The notes beneath the pieces were generated by a model. It was not told the origin of the DNA. It did not search any database and was given only the letters and a program-made list of their open reading frames with translations. DNA of 64,000 nt from an uncultured Muribaculaceae bacterium (GTDB lineage Bacteria; Bacteroidota; Bacteroidia; Bacteroidales; Muribaculaceae). The stretch covers positions 62,001 to 126,000 of the forward strand of contig CALUMX010000003.1 of NCBI GenBank assembly GCA_944321875.1, given 5' to 3'. Below are positions 51,284-58,466 of the stretch, piece after piece (position 1 is the stretch's first letter; every line of letters starts with the position of its first letter). A program made the position numbers and the translations under genes.

Positions 51284-51931
51284 ATGAAGGAGTTGACGGT
51301 AAGGCGCATTGTGGCGTTGGAGGTAAAACCTGAGGAGGTGGCTGTTTTGCTTGACCGGGCCGGAGTAGAGTTTCAGTCTATCGGTACGGTGAACTGGCCG
51401 GACTATCCGTATGCTCCCGAAGCGGCTTTCCGCATCGCACATACAGGAGACAGCATTCTTCTGCAATATAAAGTCAGAGAAAGGACAAGCCGGGCGCGCT
51501 ACGGAGAGGACAGAGGGGATGTATGGACCGACTCCTGCGTCGAATTTTTCTGCAGCCCTGCCGGTGACGGGCTTTACTACAATCTGGAAACTAACTGCAT
51601 CGGTACGCTGCTGCTTTGTTGCGGCGTGGGTCGGGAAGGTAGGGAATATGCCCCGGAGGAAGTGGAAAGGTCCGTACTGCGTTATGCTTCGCTGGGACGT
51701 GAGCCGTTTGAGGAACGGAGCGAGGGAGAATGGACACTTTCTCTGGTCGTTCCGGCGAAAGTCTTTTTCCGTCATGCTGTTGGCTGTTTGGATGGAATTG
51801 AGATGAAGGCCAATTTCTACAAATGTGGAGACGGGTTGCAGGAGCCTCATTTCCTGTCGTGGAATCCGATTCCGATCCCATCGCCCGATTTCCATCGTCC
51901 GGAATATTTCGGTTTTCTTCGTTTCGAATAG
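51284..51931 (+). CDS. CBM9-like carbohydrate-binding protein
   Basis: A 215-residue protein; ATG 51284, 4 bases after the kinase stop, is preferred to an overlapping upstream start. It resembles the CBM9-like fold seen in Bacteroidetes: NWPDYPYAPEAAFRIAHTGD, VWTDSCVEFFCSP, YYNLETNCIGTLLL and a final EPHFLSWNPIPIPSPDFHRP, with the many aromatic residues of a sugar-binding groove. It has no signal peptide, so it would be cytoplasmic, odd for a binding module and consistent with a partner for the kinase. Confidence 0.85.
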   Translation: MKELTVRRIVALEVKPEEVAVLLDRAGVEFQSIGTVNWPDYPYAPEAAFRIAHTGDSILLQYKVRERTSRARYGEDRGDVWTDSCVEFFCSPAGDGLYYNLETNCIGTLLLCCGVGREGREYAPEEVERSVLRYASLGREPFEERSEGEWTLSLVVPAKVFFRHAVGCLDGIEMKANFYKCGDGLQEPHFLSWNPIPIPSPDFHRPEYFGFLRFE

Positions 51932-52012
51932 AGAAAGAGTGTGTCCAAATGACGGATAAGGTGTCTTCAATAACTTATTTTATGTAGAGATATATTGAAG
52001 AAAATGAGAAAT

Positions 52013-52052
52013 AAGAATGGCATACGGCTGTCAAACGCCGTATGCCATTCTT
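52013..52052. terminator. Hairpin copy 1, between convergent genes
   Basis: AAGAATGGCATACGGC pairs perfectly with GCCGTATGCCATTCTT around loop TGTCAAAC, with TTTTA after it. It serves both the CBM9 operon and the converging kinase/small-ORF transcript. The same sequence recurs at 53816. Confidence 0.85.
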
Positions 52053-52069
52053 TTATGTTTCATTACTGC

Positions 52070-52213
52070 CTAAAACAGGAGTAAGTACACTATCCATTCC
52101 ATTAGTTCGTATGACACGATAGCTGCAATGAAGGTTAGCAGGTATTTGCCAATCAGTTTGAGTACAGATGACTCCTTATTTGATTTATTTTCTGAGAGTT
52201 TTGTATTTTCCAT
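52070..52213 (-). CDS. 47-residue single-helix membrane peptide
   Basis: A short frame from ATG 52213 to TAG 52070: a charged, serine/lysine/asparagine-rich start (MENTKLSENKSNKESSVLK), then one membrane helix (LIGKYLLTFIAAIVSYELME) and a hydrophobic end (WIVYLLLF). It begins 38 bases after the membrane kinase gene stops, on the same strand, and is followed by the shared terminator at 52013, so it lies in the same transcript. It could be a small partner of the kinase; no family is recognised. Confidence 0.6.
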   Translation of the reverse strand: MENTKLSENKSNKESSVLKLIGKYLLTFIAAIVSYELMEWIVYLLLF

Positions 52214-52251
52214 TTTGTTGACAATTATTGTTTAACTCTGACGTAACTGTG

Positions 52252-53640
52252 TTAATACAGAATACTGAAATTGTATATTGTATAAAATAAGGAGAGTAGT
52301 AATAAAAGCTGTGTAGATTTGGGCAGGAAGTGGACTGTTAGCTCATAACTTAAAGCGATAAGTGAGAAAGCTATAAAATGAGCCGAAATGCCTATTAGGC
52401 TGATACCAAACCATATTGTATTTTGCCATACAAGAATTGCTGCCCAAAAATATTTTAGGTATTTTGAGTTTACAAATTCTTTTGTTTTTGCCAGACCATA
52501 GCAGGACAGAAACAAAAATACAGCAGAAACGAAACTCAAAATTATTGTGTTAAAATAGCCCACATTAACGGCGTTTCTAATCATGAAAATACTGAAAATC
52601 GCTACGAGGGCATAGATGATGATACTGGCTACTTTATTGATTTTGAATAGCTGATAGCTCTTTGCATCGTCAGTCCCTTTGTTGATAATTACTCTTGTAG
52701 TGTCATTGTTATTAGTTGAATGAGTAATGACCTTTGTGGTAGCGGGTTGAGATTGCAAAGACGGCCGTAGCTGACGTTTGTTTTTATTTAGCTTGCAGGC
52801 GTTCAGAATGAGATTCCTGACCTCGGGTGATGCGGATGGGATGTCGTTGGCGAGTTCGTCCTCCTCCAGGTCGGTGGCTTTTTTAGGGTCTTTTCCGACA
52901 AGGCAGAACCACATGGTCGCCCCCAGGGCATAAATGTCGGCCGTCGGAGAGAAAGTCGTAATCCCGGCGTATTGCTCGATGGGAGCATATCCGTCGGAAC
53001 AGCCCAGCGTGTTGATGGTCGATGTCGGACTTCCGTCGTTGTTGTAGTGCTTTGACAAGCCAAAATCAATCAGCACAGGACGGATATTGCCATTTTCGTC
53101 CTGCGAGAGCATGATGTTGTCGGGCTTGATATCGAGGTGCGTCATCCGGTTTTGGTGAAGATATTGCACGGCATCGATGATGGGGTTCATGATGCTGAGC
53201 ATCTGTTCCTCGCTCATGGCTCCGTTTTTCTTCACCCAGGAGCGCAGGGATTCTCCATCCAGATACTCCATCACATAGTAGGCCGTGTTGTTGGCGTTAA
53301 AGACCTCGTTGACTTTGACAATGTTCGGATGGTTGACGCAGAATGTGCGCACGCGCATCGCCTCGCTGATGAAATCCTTCAGGGAGTTCTCCACGCGTTC
53401 CTTCGCCGGGTTGGAATAAACGACACGGCAAGTGTCGTGCTCGCGTTCGCAATCGCTGCTTATGAAATGCTCCTTGATGGCAAATTGGGCTCTAAGTGGT
53501 ACATTCCCAATTTTGATGTTTGCAGAAGCAAGATAGGTTATGCCAAAACCACCGCATCCGAGAACGGATTCGATACGGTAGGCACAATTGGGACTGTTAA
53601 GAATATACCCTTGTGGTAATGTATTCTTGTCGTTGCTCAT
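52252..53640 (-). CDS. Hanks-type serine/threonine kinase with C-terminal membrane helices
   Basis: A 462-residue protein. Residues 20-290 form a eukaryote-like kinase domain: glycine loop GCGGFGITY (28-36), Lys56 in FAIKEHF, catalytic loop THLDIKPDN (HLD in place of HRD), IDFGLSKHY (DFG 192-194) and SDGYAPIEQY as the activation end. After a linker, residues about 335-462 contain four membrane helices. There is no PASTA or other outside domain. The gene is AT-richer towards its 3' end. It is framed by two near-identical hairpins (52013, 53816) and followed by a small membrane ORF. Substrates unknown. Confidence 0.92.
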   Translation of the reverse strand: MSNDKNTLPQGYILNSPNCAYRIESVLGCGGFGITYLASANIKIGNVPLRAQFAIKEHFISSDCEREHDTCRVVYSNPAKERVENSLKDFISEAMRVRTFCVNHPNIVKVNEVFNANNTAYYVMEYLDGESLRSWVKKNGAMSEEQMLSIMNPIIDAVQYLHQNRMTHLDIKPDNIMLSQDENGNIRPVLIDFGLSKHYNNDGSPTSTINTLGCSDGYAPIEQYAGITTFSPTADIYALGATMWFCLVGKDPKKATDLEEDELANDIPSASPEVRNLILNACKLNKNKRQLRPSLQSQPATTKVITHSTNNNDTTRVIINKGTDDAKSYQLFKINKVASIIIYALVAIFSIFMIRNAVNVGYFNTIILSFVSAVFLFLSCYGLAKTKEFVNSKYLKYFWAAILVWQNTIWFGISLIGISAHFIAFSLIALSYELTVHFLPKSTQLLLLLSLFYTIYNFSILY

Positions 53641-53741
53641 TTTTCTATTCGGTTGGTTATTTAGTCTCCATTACATCTTTTCCCGGGATTAAGGTTTTTA
53701 CGGTCTAAAAAGAAAATCCCCGAAACAATTTCTCAACACCA

Positions 53742-53749
53742 CAAAAGTA
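53742..53749 (-). promoter_or_regulatory. -7 box of kinase gene
   Basis: TACTTTTG on the minus strand, about 100 bases before ATG 53640; no clear -33. Confidence 0.35.
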
Positions 53750-53815
53750 CAAATTATTTCAGAAATTCAGCCGGTTGTGGTTTTGCTGAATTTGATATTT
53801 TAGAAGAATGTGGGA

Positions 53816-53861
53816 TAAAAGAATGGCATACGGCAGTCAAACGCCGTATGCCATTCTTTTA
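53816..53861 (-). terminator. Hairpin copy 2, after DUF4251 gene
   Basis: TAAAAGAATGGCATACGGC pairs perfectly over 19 bases around loop AGTCAAAC. It differs from copy 1 by one loop base and has the same loop orientation. It terminates the bioB-DUF4199-DUF4251 transcript. Confidence 0.85.
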
Positions 53862-53877
53862 TGCTAAAGGGCTGTCC

Positions 53878-54702
53878 TTAGAGAGTGCGGCCCTGATGTA
53901 CGGGATACTTGTAAGGCTTCAATGTGCCCGAGAACGTAATCCGGTTGTTGTGGAAGCTCGATGTCACAGTCGCCTCGCAGTAGTTGGAATCCTTCGGAAG
54001 CGTGAACCTCACGTCGGCATTGATGGCCGGTCCGTTAATGTGCATCGAGAAGTTGAGGTTGCCTTTCTTGTCGATGTTGATTTCGGTGTTGGTGATGCTT
54101 CCTTCGAAAGTAAGTCCGCCCATGCCGTTCGGTCCAGACCAGAATCCCTCCAGTGCAAACTGCACGGTAGCGCGGTCGCCTTGCACGAGGATGAAGTTGG
54201 TCGTTTCGTTTACGTTGACCGAATAGCCGTATTTTCCGCGGATGCGTTCCGCCACGATGACAAAATGCATGTCGTTGATGGCCTGCTTGGAGATGTCGAA
54301 GGCGATGGAGTCGTAGGCGCGCTCCTTTTCCCGGCTGATTTCCTTCTCAATGTTGCGCGTCAGTTTGTCGTATTCCTTCTGAGCCTTTTGCAGCTCCTTG
54401 TTGGCTTTTTTTAAGGATTTTTCGGCATCTTTGCGGGCTTTTTCCACGGTGTTGCCTTGCAGCGTCTGCTCGGCTTCAGCTACGGCTGCTTGAGCCGCTT
54501 CCATTTCTTGCCGGGCCTGAGCTCGGGCTTCGATAGCCGCCTTCACGTCGGGAGAGTTCTTAACTCTGAGTTCAATTTCCTGTTGCATACGGGCAAATAC
54601 GGAGTCTGCCTCATAGGTCTTACTGGTTTCGGCATTTGCGTGCAGGGCTGGCAACAGAACTGCCATGGCACATAACACGCATGAGATAATGATATGTTTC
54701 AT
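53878..54702 (-). CDS. DUF4251 domain protein with coiled coil
   Basis: A 274-residue exported protein: signal peptide (KHIIISCVLCAMAVLLPALHANA), an alanine/glutamate-rich coiled coil (residues about 55-125, AIEARAQARQEMEAAQAAVA) and a C-terminal DUF4251 beta domain (DMHFVIVAERIRGKYGYSVN, NETTNFILVQGDRATVQFAL, FEGSITNTEINIDKKGNLNF). The family is common in Bacteroidales and of unknown role. Most relatives lack so long a coiled coil, which may link the domain to another envelope part. Last gene of the bioB transcript. Confidence 0.88.
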   Translation of the reverse strand: MKHIIISCVLCAMAVLLPALHANAETSKTYEADSVFARMQQEIELRVKNSPDVKAAIEARAQARQEMEAAQAAVAEAEQTLQGNTVEKARKDAEKSLKKANKELQKAQKEYDKLTRNIEKEISREKERAYDSIAFDISKQAINDMHFVIVAERIRGKYGYSVNVNETTNFILVQGDRATVQFALEGFWSGPNGMGGLTFEGSITNTEINIDKKGNLNFSMHINGPAINADVRFTLPKDSNYCEATVTSSFHNNRITFSGTLKPYKYPVHQGRTL

Positions 54703-54735
54703 AGCTGTAGTATTTCTTATAGAACGCTGGAAGCC

Positions 54736-55263
54736 CTATTTTTGTTTACGGCGGAGCATGCGGACGAAGGGTGCGATAAGTATCGAGAGGATAGAACCGC
54801 AGAAGATGGTGGCCAGCATCATCTGTATGCAATACTCGATGATAGAGGGAAGCAGTCCTCCGTCTACGACGATGCGCAGGCTGCGGGTCAGGTCGCTGTC
54901 GGCCAGTTCGGGAATTTTCTCAAGAGCCGCCAGTGTCTCCGTGCTGCGGTCGTAGAAGTAGGTCGGGTCGAAAATCTGCAGATAGGCGAAGGTGGTGACG
55001 GCACAGATGAGCGAGCCGCCGATAAAGATGGAGATGCCCAGCATCCACAGGCTTGAGAAATTGGCCACGCACTGGTATTTCCGGAACGAGGCCGCCATCA
55101 GCCGGAAGGTGATGACCGGTGTGGAAATCAGCAGCGCGAGCGTCATGATGGACGCAAAAGAGGAGAGGTGGCTCGTCAGCGTGCAGATGGAGAGCAACGT
55201 GAGGTAGCCGCCCATTATGAGACCCTTGTAGGCCCCTTCTCGGTAGACTTGTCCGGGAGTCAT
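54736..55263 (-). CDS. Four-helix membrane protein, DUF4199-like
   Basis: A 175-residue protein from ATG 55263, 10 bases after the bioB stop; an earlier in-frame ATG (55302) would overlap bioB. Four hydrophobic helices are seen (GLIMGGYLTLLSICTLTSH; FASIMTLALLISTPVITFRL; LWMLGISIFIGGSLICAVTT; MLATIFCGSILSILIAPFV). The order resembles DUF4199 proteins of Bacteroidetes, of unknown function. Spacing puts it in an operon with bioB and the DUF4251 gene. Confidence 0.75.
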   Translation of the reverse strand: MTPGQVYREGAYKGLIMGGYLTLLSICTLTSHLSSFASIMTLALLISTPVITFRLMAASFRKYQCVANFSSLWMLGISIFIGGSLICAVTTFAYLQIFDPTYFYDRSTETLAALEKIPELADSDLTRSLRIVVDGGLLPSIIEYCIQMMLATIFCGSILSILIAPFVRMLRRKQK

Positions 55264-55273
55264 AAGGCGTGGT

Positions 55274-56239
55274 TTATTTGACGGTGAAGCCGCATTCGGC
55301 AAAAAGTTGGAAATCGTCGGCCGCCTTGTTGCCGGTAGTGGTCAGCAGGTCGCCAATCATCGTGCCGTTCATGCCGCCGCGGAGAATGCGTTTGACGCTC
55401 TCTTTCGACATGCGTGCGCGTCCGCCGGCAAAACGCATGACTGTGGCCGGCATGATGAAACGCCATACGGCTACCGTGCGGGCAATCTCCTCTTCCGGCA
55501 GCAGCGGCGTATGTTCGAGTGCAGTGCCCTTGATGGGGTTCAGCACGTTGACAGGCACGGAGTCCACCTCCAGGTCGCGCAACTCGAAGGCAAAGTCGAT
55601 GCGTTGCTCCATGGTCTCACCCATGCCTATAATGCCTCCGCTGCAGACACTCAGGCCTACGCTCTTGGCGTCGGCGATGACGCGGCGTTTGTCCTCCGGC
55701 GTGTGGCTTGTGCAGAGAGTGGGGAAGAAAGCAGACGATGTCTCCATGTTGCAATGGTAGCGCTCCACTCCGGCATCCTTCAGCATCTGGAGCGTTTTTT
55801 TGTCGACAAGTCCCATCGAGGCGCAGAGCTTCAGACCTGTCTGCTCGCGGAGCAGGCGGTAATCGTTGCAGAACTTCTCGGCATCGCGGCGGCTCACGCG
55901 GCGTCCGCTTGTCACCAGCGAGTAGCGTTTCACGCCCAACTCATCGTAGCGGTGGGCGAGGTCGAGCATCTTGTCGGTGTCGACGATGGCGTATTCCTCC
56001 ACCCCCGTGGCAAACTGTTTCGATTGCGAGCACCATTTGCAGTCCTCTCCGCAAAGACCGGAGCGGGCATTGACGATTGAGCACGTATCCATGTGGTCGC
56101 CGCAGAAATGGCGGCGTATTTCATCGGCGGCATCGCAGAGGCTGTTGAGGTCGGCCTCCGCTGCCAATTGCAGGGCTTCTGCTTTTGTTATTTGTCCGCC
56201 GTCAAGAATGCGGCGTTTCAATGTTTCTATCAGTTCCAT
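55274..56239 (-). CDS. bioB: Biotin synthase
   Basis: A 321-residue radical-SAM enzyme that inserts sulfur into dethiobiotin. The 4Fe-4S motif is CGEDCKWCSQS (residues about 63-73), preceded by SIVNARSGL; the cluster-two cysteines are in CASMGLV and CNMETSS, and the conserved Arg is in RFAGGRARM. Length is normal. No other bio gene is nearby. A TAACTTTG box ends only 4 bases before the ATG, so the message may be leaderless. Confidence 0.97.
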   Translation of the reverse strand: MELIETLKRRILDGGQITKAEALQLAAEADLNSLCDAADEIRRHFCGDHMDTCSIVNARSGLCGEDCKWCSQSKQFATGVEEYAIVDTDKMLDLAHRYDELGVKRYSLVTSGRRVSRRDAEKFCNDYRLLREQTGLKLCASMGLVDKKTLQMLKDAGVERYHCNMETSSAFFPTLCTSHTPEDKRRVIADAKSVGLSVCSGGIIGMGETMEQRIDFAFELRDLEVDSVPVNVLNPIKGTALEHTPLLPEEEIARTVAVWRFIMPATVMRFAGGRARMSKESVKRILRGGMNGTMIGDLLTTTGNKAADDFQLFAECGFTVK

Positions 56240-56243
56240 AATG

Positions 56244-56251
56244 CAAAGTTA
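56244..56251 (-). promoter_or_regulatory. -7 box abutting bioB start
   Basis: TAACTTTG on the minus strand; its last base lies 4 bases before the A of ATG 56239. No clear -33. Confidence 0.45.
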
Positions 56252-56360
56252 ATCGAATGGGCGGATAGATAAAAGAAATTGCAGATAAAAAATATTAAGA
56301 CGTATCTATTTTTAAATCAAATAGTTATGTTTTTATAGGGTAAAAAATGACAGAAAACGC

Positions 56361-56390
56361 TTGCCAATTCGGAAAATGTTCGTACCTTTG
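56361..56390 (+). promoter_or_regulatory. Promoter of SRP RNA / tRNA-Thr
   Basis: TTG (56361-56363), 19 bases, TACCTTTG (56383-56390), 5 bases before the expected RNA start. Confidence 0.75.
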
Positions 56391-56395
56391 CAGCC

Positions 56396-56492
56396 GGGTA
56401 AGTCCTATACGGCCAGCTCCCTGCGAATTCCCCCAGGTCTTGACCGAAGCAAGGGTAGTAGGTCGTAGCGGCGCGATATAGATAGCTTGCCC
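56396..56492 (+). ncRNA. ffs: Signal recognition particle RNA, small bacterial type
   Basis: A 97-base RNA whose ends pair (GGGTAAG with CTTGCCC) and whose tip holds the conserved Ffh-binding layout CCCAGG....AGCAAGGG. The tip sequence TCTTGACCGA aligns with the usual TCC-GGAA-GGA, so the tetraloop would be UGAC, fitting the alternative URRC class instead of GGAA. It has its own promoter and lies 4 bases before tRNA-Thr. The RNA joins Ffh to guide membrane-protein synthesis. Confidence 0.85.
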
Positions 56493-56496
56493 ACCT

Positions 56497-56570
56497 GCCT
56501 CTTTAGCTCAGTTGGCCAGAGCACGTGATTTGTAATCTCGGGGTCGTTGGTTCGAATCCGACAAGAGGCT
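56497..56570 (+). tRNA. tRNA-Thr (TGT)
   Basis: A 74-base cloverleaf: acceptor GCCTCTT/AAGAGGC, D arm GCTC..GAGC, anticodon stem CGTGA/TCTCG with loop TTTGTAA (anticodon TGT), T arm GTTGG TTCGAAT CCGAC, discriminator T. CCA is not encoded. The middle pair of the anticodon stem is U-U, an unusual mismatch. It is co-transcribed with the SRP RNA. Confidence 0.95.
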
Positions 56571-56581
56571 CAAGAAAACGA

Positions 56582-56617
56582 AGCGGTTGTGCTGAAAAGC
56601 ATGACCGCTATTTTTTT
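56582..56617 (+). terminator. Terminator of SRP RNA / tRNA-Thr unit
   Basis: AGCGGTTGTGCT pairs with AGCATGACCGCT (two G-U) across a GAAA loop, then seven T. Confidence 0.85.
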
Positions 56618-56635
56618 GTCTTTTTCGCAGGCGCA

Positions 56636-56689
56636 AAATAAATCGGGCAACCGTCGCATCGTTGAATGCGGTGGTTGCCCGATTTATTT
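56636..56689 (-). terminator. Terminator of GNAT-amidase gene
   Basis: Perfect 17-base stem AAATAAATCGGGCAACC with its complement at 56673-56689; 14 bases after the minus-strand gene. Confidence 0.8.
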
Positions 56690-56703
56690 GTTATCGTTGA
56701 TTA

Positions 56704-58239
56704 TCAGTGTTTCAGACGCAATTCGTACAGGTCGTGACGGCGGTCCTTGAGGTTCTTCACGCTGCCATAGGTGTGCAGCTCGGTGAGAAGGTCGAGGTCG
56801 ACGTCTGACACCAGAATCATTTCCGTGTTAGGAGTTGCCTCGGCACGCGTTCCGTCGGTCGGGAAGGCAAAGTCGCAAGGCGTGAACACTCCCGATTGTG
56901 CATACTGGATGTCCATGTTGTGGACGCGTGGCAGGTTGCCCACACTTCCGGCGATGGCTACGAAACATTCGTTCTCGATGGCACGGGCATGAGCGCATAC
57001 GCGGACGCGGGAATAAGCGTTCTGCGTATCGGTCAGGAACGGCACGAAGAGAATCTGCATGCCGTCGTCGGCCATCAGACGTGACAGTTCGGGGAACTCA
57101 ACGTCGTAGCAGATGAGTACGCCGATTTTCGCACAGTCGGTATCGAACGTCTGGATGCGGCGGCCTCCGCTCAGACCCCAGCTCTTGATTTCGTCGGGCG
57201 TGACGTGAATTTTCTCATACATTTCGTAGGAGCCGTCGCGGCGGCAGAGGAAGCCTACGTTGTAGAGCCGTCCGTCCTCTTTTACCAGCGGCATACTGCC
57301 CGTGATGATGTTGATGTTGTAGCTGATGGCCAGTTTGATAAACCGGTCGCGAATCTCGTTGGTATACTGTGCGAGGCCGCGGATGGCATCCGACTCGCCT
57401 TCGTCGTTGAAGCGGGCCATCAGCGGAGCGTTGAAGTATTCAGGGAACAGAATGAAGTCGCTCTTGTAGTCGGAAACGGCATCGACGAAGTATTCCACCT
57501 GCTCAAACAGGTCGTTGAGCGAGCGGTAGGGGCGCATCTGCCATTGTACGAGGCCGACACGCACGGTCGATTTCTTCGGGATGAAGTCCTGTGTGGGTGG
57601 TTCGTAGTAGATGTTGTCCCATTGCAGGAGGCAGGCGAAGTGCTTCGACTCCTCATCGTTGGGCAGGTAGTTGCGCATCACCTTGCGCACGTGGAAATCG
57701 TTGGAGAGCTGGAACGTCAGCACCGGGTCGAAGATTTCTTTCTGGCGCACCTTGTTGATGTATTCGCGCGGACGGATTTTGTCGCTGTATTTGTGATAGT
57801 TCGGGATACGTCCGCCGAACATGATGGATTTCAGATTGAGTTTTTCGCAGAGGTCCTTGCGGTACTCATACATACGGCGGGCAAGACGGAGTCCGCGGTA
57901 TTTCGGGTGGATGAACACCTCGATGCCGTAGAGAATGTTGCCTTTCGGGTTGTGGGTGCTGAAGGTTTCGTTGCCGGTCACCTGTGCATAGGTGTGGTCG
58001 TCCTTCACAAGGTTATAGTCGACAATGATGGAGAGGGCACAGCCCACGATTTTGTCATCGACTACGGTTACAATCTGACCTTCGGGAAAAATATCGAGAA
58101 GTTTCTTTATCTGAGCGCGTGTCCAGAACACGTCGCTTCCGTCGCAATAGACGCGGGTGAATGATTGGGATAGTTGTTCGTAATCCTCCATCTGAAGGTT
58201 GCGAATCAATACTTTGTTGATTTTCAAAGAATCCGCCAT
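56704..58239 (-). CDS. GNAT acetyltransferase - carbon-nitrogen hydrolase fusion
   Basis: A 511-residue cytoplasmic protein from ATG 58239. Residues 1-200 are a GNAT domain (VLIRNLQMEDYEQLSQSF; acetyl-CoA loop HPKYRGLRLARRMYEY). Residues about 225-505 are a nitrilase-fold hydrolase with Glu in ILFPEYFN, Lys in EKIHVTPDE and Cys in GVLICYDVEFPEL. This two-domain type is widespread in Bacteroidetes and other bacteria; the joint substrate is not established. It has a good promoter (58270-58300) and terminator of its own. Confidence 0.92.
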   Translation of the reverse strand: MADSLKINKVLIRNLQMEDYEQLSQSFTRVYCDGSDVFWTRAQIKKLLDIFPEGQIVTVVDDKIVGCALSIIVDYNLVKDDHTYAQVTGNETFSTHNPKGNILYGIEVFIHPKYRGLRLARRMYEYRKDLCEKLNLKSIMFGGRIPNYHKYSDKIRPREYINKVRQKEIFDPVLTFQLSNDFHVRKVMRNYLPNDEESKHFACLLQWDNIYYEPPTQDFIPKKSTVRVGLVQWQMRPYRSLNDLFEQVEYFVDAVSDYKSDFILFPEYFNAPLMARFNDEGESDAIRGLAQYTNEIRDRFIKLAISYNINIITGSMPLVKEDGRLYNVGFLCRRDGSYEMYEKIHVTPDEIKSWGLSGGRRIQTFDTDCAKIGVLICYDVEFPELSRLMADDGMQILFVPFLTDTQNAYSRVRVCAHARAIENECFVAIAGSVGNLPRVHNMDIQYAQSGVFTPCDFAFPTDGTRAEATPNTEMILVSDVDLDLLTELHTYGSVKNLKDRRHDLYELRLKH

Positions 58240-58269
58240 AGCAGTTTTTTTCTTAATCTTTAGACCCGG

Positions 58270-58300
58270 CAAAATTACCCTAAACTATCGAGGAAGGCAA
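58270..58300 (-). promoter_or_regulatory. Promoter of GNAT-amidase gene
   Basis: On the minus strand TTG (58298-58300), 20 bases, TAATTTTG (58270-58277), about 30 bases before ATG 58239. Confidence 0.65.
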
Positions 58301-58352
58301 GCGAATCGGCAAAAAGATTGCCGTGGATGCTGATTTGAGGAATGGCTGTGTA

Positions 58353-58459
58353 TTTGTTTTTGCGCTCGCCTTTCACTATTTTTTCATAAAATAGGATGAG
58401 GCTTGGCATAAAAAATCAAGCAAGCTTGTTTTTTCTGCGCTCGCCTTTCACTATTTTTG
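58353..58459 (+). repeat. Promoter-bearing repeat, locus 3, two copies
   Basis: Two diverged copies 75 bases apart: TTTG (58353-58356), spacer TTTTTGCGCTCGCCTTTCAC, TATTTTTT (58377-58384); and spacer TTTCTGCGCTCGCCTTTCAC before TATTTTTG (58452-58459). The second is preceded by inverted repeat CAAGCAAGCTTG (58417-58428). The last -7 box ends 7 bases before the DUF554 ATG. Confidence 0.7.
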
Positions 58460-58466
58460 CATTACT

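Noticed and set aside
53641-53815. Spacer upstream of the kinase gene as an RNA element
   Set aside because: AT-rich with only a -7-like box; no stable pairing seen.
57205-58164. 319-codon plus-strand frame opposite the GNAT-amidase gene
   Set aside because: Shadow frame; the minus-strand product has both catalytic motifs.
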